Of a stretch of DNA of 64,000 nucleotides, positions 60,193 to 64,000 are shown one piece after another. Numbering within the stretch: the stretch's first letter is position 1; each line of letters opens with the position of its first letter. Position numbers and translations under genes: made by a program. The notes under the pieces were generated by a model. It did no database searches. It was not told the DNA's origin and saw nothing but the letters and a program-made list of their open reading frames with translations. The DNA is from Roseateles depolymerans (GTDB taxonomy: Bacteria > Pseudomonadota > Gammaproteobacteria > Burkholderiales > Burkholderiaceae_C): assembly GCA_003241055.1 (NCBI GenBank), contig QFOD01000023.1, positions 17,570-81,569 on the forward strand, in the 5' to 3' direction.

Positions 60193-62199
60193 TCAGCGGC
60201 CGCCGTCGAGGTCGCTCATCAGCGTGTCCACGGCACGCTGCACCAGGCTGTCGTCATCCAGCGCGGTGATCAATCCGTTGGCGAGCAGCGCCTCCAGCGC
60301 CCGGCGGGTCAGCGAGATGCGCTGCTGCGACTCCCGGCCGACGAAGAACACGTACTGACGGCCGTCGCTGATCCAGGCGATCTGCAGCGTCTGCCAGTCG
60401 CCCTGCAGACAGAGGTGGAACCAGCGCCCCACGCGCAGCCCATCCATCCACAGCTGCAACGCGATCCGTGCCTCGGGCGAGTCGTGCTCGCTGTAGAGCT
60501 GCACCGGCACCGTGGGAAGTTCTCCGCGGTTCACGTCGGTCATCAGCCACATCGACGGCACCTGCGACTCGCGTTCGTCCATCAGGCGCTGCACGATGGC
60601 ATCGGCCGACGACGGCGCTGCCTGGGCGCGCTCCGCCCGCGGCGCCGGCGCACGCCGTTCCGCGGCATCGAGTGCCGGCAGGCCGCGCAGCAGCCGGGCG
60701 TGCTGGCCCATCAGCTCGTTCAGCGCGGCGTCGCGCCGGGCCACGTCCAGCCCGATGCCGTCGCAGCCCGCGTGCAGGCGCTGGATCAGCACCGGCAGCC
60801 GCAGGCGCAGGCTTTCCCGCGCGGCCATGTCGCGCGGCGTGATCAGGCTGTCCAGTACCGCGTCGACCAGCTCCACCGCATCCAGTGCCTCGCGTGAGTC
60901 GCGGCCATGGCGCACCATGGCGTCGACGATCACGTCCACCCAGCTGGTCTGCAGGAAGCGGTACATGCGCGGGCCCAGCGGCGCGTCGGCGATCTGCTGA
61001 TCGATCTGCTCGCGCACCACCTCGGTCCACTGCTGGCGCTGCTGGCCGCGCTCCAGGGCCGCCAGCGCGTCGGTGTCGCCGGCGTTGTGGTGTCGGGCCT
61101 GCTGGTCGATGCGGGCATCGACGCTGGCCAGCACCTGCTCGAACTGGGCCGCGGTCGGCGCCGGCGCCTCGACCAGACGCTGCGCCTCGTGGTCCATGAA
61201 GCCGAGAAAGGCCTGCAGCTCCTCGTCGTCGGCGCGGTCGAAGCCCATGCCGTAGGCGGCCACGCGGTTCAGCAGGGCCCAGGTCGGGTGGTCGGCGTCG
61301 CGCAGCAGGCTGTTGTCGCTGCGCGCCAGCCGCACCACGGCGATCTGCAGGCGCGCCAGCAGGCCTTTCAGTGGCGGGAGCAGCCGAGGGTCGGCCAGGA
61401 TCTGGTCGTACAGCCGGCTCAGCATGTCCGGCCCGCTGGGTTGCACGAAGGGTCGGGTCGTGTCGGCCAGCGCCTGGCGACGCGAGTTCATCGCATCGAC
61501 CCGGCGAGACAGGCCGTCCAGCGTGCCATGCACCGTCGGCCGGGCACCCACGCCGCGTGCCGCCGCCAGGCGCTGATGCGCCAGCGCGTCGCCGCGGTCC
61601 TGGCCATGCGAGGCCACCATGTCGCTGAGCTGGGCCGCCTTGAGCGCCTCGCTGGCGCGCAGGTAGAGCCGGTGCAGCGTGCGGGCCATCGGCTGTGCCG
61701 CGACCCGCATCAATTCGGCCTGCACGCTGGCGGGCACGGGGCTGATGGAGAGGGCGTGCTGCAGCGCGTGTGCGAACAGCGCCGGGCGCAGCGGATTGTC
61801 ACGATCCCGGGCGCGCGCCGTGCCCCGCAGCGCCGCGAAGAAGTTGCTCAGCTGGTGCAGTTCGGCGCGGCTGGCGTCCTCGCTGGCCTGGGTCACCTGG
61901 GCGATGGCGACATCCTGCTGGGCCTGACTCTCGTCCACCAGGCTCAGCGAGCCGGTGCGCGGCTGGGTGCGTGCCAGCGGGTCCTCGCCGCGCAGGGCGG
62001 TCTGCAGCAGGTGCTGCAGCCGACTCTCGAAGCTGCCCACGAAGTCGCCGCGCACCCTGCGCCAGCTCTCGCGCAGCGCGAAGTGCTGGGGCTGGGCCTC
62101 CAGTTCGTCCTGGATGACGTTCATGAGCTCGCGGGCGAGCGACGGCGCTTCGGTCAGCGCGAGATCGATGAGATCGTGAAACTGAAGACGTACGGGCAT
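60193..62199 (-). CDS. DUF1631 protein
   Basis: A 668-residue cytosolic protein matching the DUF1631 family of beta- and gammaproteobacteria. It is mostly helical with scattered acidic residues. A C-terminal segment (about 530-668: VPSMWLMTDVNRGELPTVP, then QLWMDGLRVGRWFHLCLQGD and YVFFVGRESQQRISLTRR) looks like a beta-rich module, possibly PilZ-like, after a Pro/Ala-rich linker. The family function is not known. The start at MPVRLQFHDLIDLALTE fits the family. It is convergent with engB (15 bases) and separated from groEL by a terminator. Confidence 0.85.
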   Translation of the reverse strand: MPVRLQFHDLIDLALTEAPSLARELMNVIQDELEAQPQHFALRESWRRVRGDFVGSFESRLQHLLQTALRGEDPLARTQPRTGSLSLVDESQAQQDVAIAQVTQASEDASRAELHQLSNFFAALRGTARARDRDNPLRPALFAHALQHALSISPVPASVQAELMRVAAQPMARTLHRLYLRASEALKAAQLSDMVASHGQDRGDALAHQRLAAARGVGARPTVHGTLDGLSRRVDAMNSRRQALADTTRPFVQPSGPDMLSRLYDQILADPRLLPPLKGLLARLQIAVVRLARSDNSLLRDADHPTWALLNRVAAYGMGFDRADDEELQAFLGFMDHEAQRLVEAPAPTAAQFEQVLASVDARIDQQARHHNAGDTDALAALERGQQRQQWTEVVREQIDQQIADAPLGPRMYRFLQTSWVDVIVDAMVRHGRDSREALDAVELVDAVLDSLITPRDMAARESLRLRLPVLIQRLHAGCDGIGLDVARRDAALNELMGQHARLLRGLPALDAAERRAPAPRAERAQAAPSSADAIVQRLMDERESQVPSMWLMTDVNRGELPTVPVQLYSEHDSPEARIALQLWMDGLRVGRWFHLCLQGDWQTLQIAWISDGRQYVFFVGRESQQRISLTRRALEALLANGLITALDDDSLVQRAVDTLMSDLDGGR

Positions 62200-62343
62200 G
62201 GCAGGTAACTAGTGCCCGAATTATCCGGCGCCCCTTGACATCGCCCCTGGCCGGCGCCTTGCTGGACAGGCCCCGTTTGCGGGGATGCGGCCGGCGATTC
62301 ATGCGGTATTCACGCTTGCGGCCGCGAGCGTCGCGCAGGCATG

Positions 62344-62370
62344 AAAAAAGGGCTGCCGAAGCAGCCCTTT
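62344..62370 (-). terminator. Intrinsic terminator of groEL
   Basis: AAAGGGCTGC (62347-62356) and GCAGCCCTTT (62361-62370) form a perfect stem around a TTCG loop (minus-strand reading), followed by T residues. It lies 30 bases after the stop codon. Confidence 0.93.
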
Positions 62371-62400
62371 GTCGCTGGCGTCGAAGCGCCGGGCGTGGAC

Positions 62401-64000
<1,600 letters not shown>

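Overview
The window is about 70% G+C and carries dense, mostly co-oriented genes. Several families point to a betaproteobacterium of the order Burkholderiales, probably the Roseateles/Rubrivivax/Mitsuaria group: the engB - cytochrome c4 - resB - ccsA block, DUF1415, DUF1631, a double-length UvrA, and an indolepyruvate oxidoreductase beside an AsnC-type regulator. The genus is an inference from gene content and protein style. No rRNA, tRNA, insertion sequence, prophage or CRISPR array was seen.

Layout. 1-1043: the start of a malonyl-CoA synthetase-like gene, a small membrane protein and a lone receiver protein, all on the minus strand. 1232-6862: a double-length UvrA. 6863-7635: the only long gene-free stretch, filled by a roughly 600-base nested palindrome. 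7636-10320: a secreted S9 peptidase. 10390-24162: a signalling block of a PAS/GAF histidine kinase followed by seven tightly packed genes (two hybrid kinases, an HPt protein, a receiver-cyclase, a cNMP-binding patatin, a membrane cNMP-binding protein and a GGDEF protein). 24172-27223: an OmpR-like regulator, two small conserved genes and an M20 amidohydrolase. 27265-29710: a small secreted CxxC protein and a ZnuD-like TonB-dependent receptor. 29899-40637: two paralogous sets of circularly permuted ATP-grasp, alpha-E and transglutaminase genes, one set split and one fused. 40645-44195: a PepSY membrane protein and a siderophore-type receptor behind a Fur-box-like operator. 44294-50373: a periplasmic binding protein, a three-gene glycosylation-like cassette and a small secreted protein. 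50380-54532: indolepyruvate oxidoreductase and a divergent AsnC-type regulator. 54566-60177: cytochrome c maturation (System II), cytochrome c4 and EngB. 60193-64000: a DUF1631 protein and most of groEL.

How the genes work together. The most striking unit is 12870-24162. Hybrid kinases could pass phosphate through the HPt protein to a receiver fused to a class III nucleotidyl cyclase. The next two genes encode cyclic-nucleotide-binding proteins (a patatin lipase and a membrane protein), and the last gene makes or senses c-di-GMP. Stop/start overlaps join the last five genes. The layout places a phosphorelay, a cyclic nucleotide and a lipid-cleaving effector in one transcript. The second theme, 29899-40637, is a duplicated peptide-ligase/transglutaminase system of unknown product.
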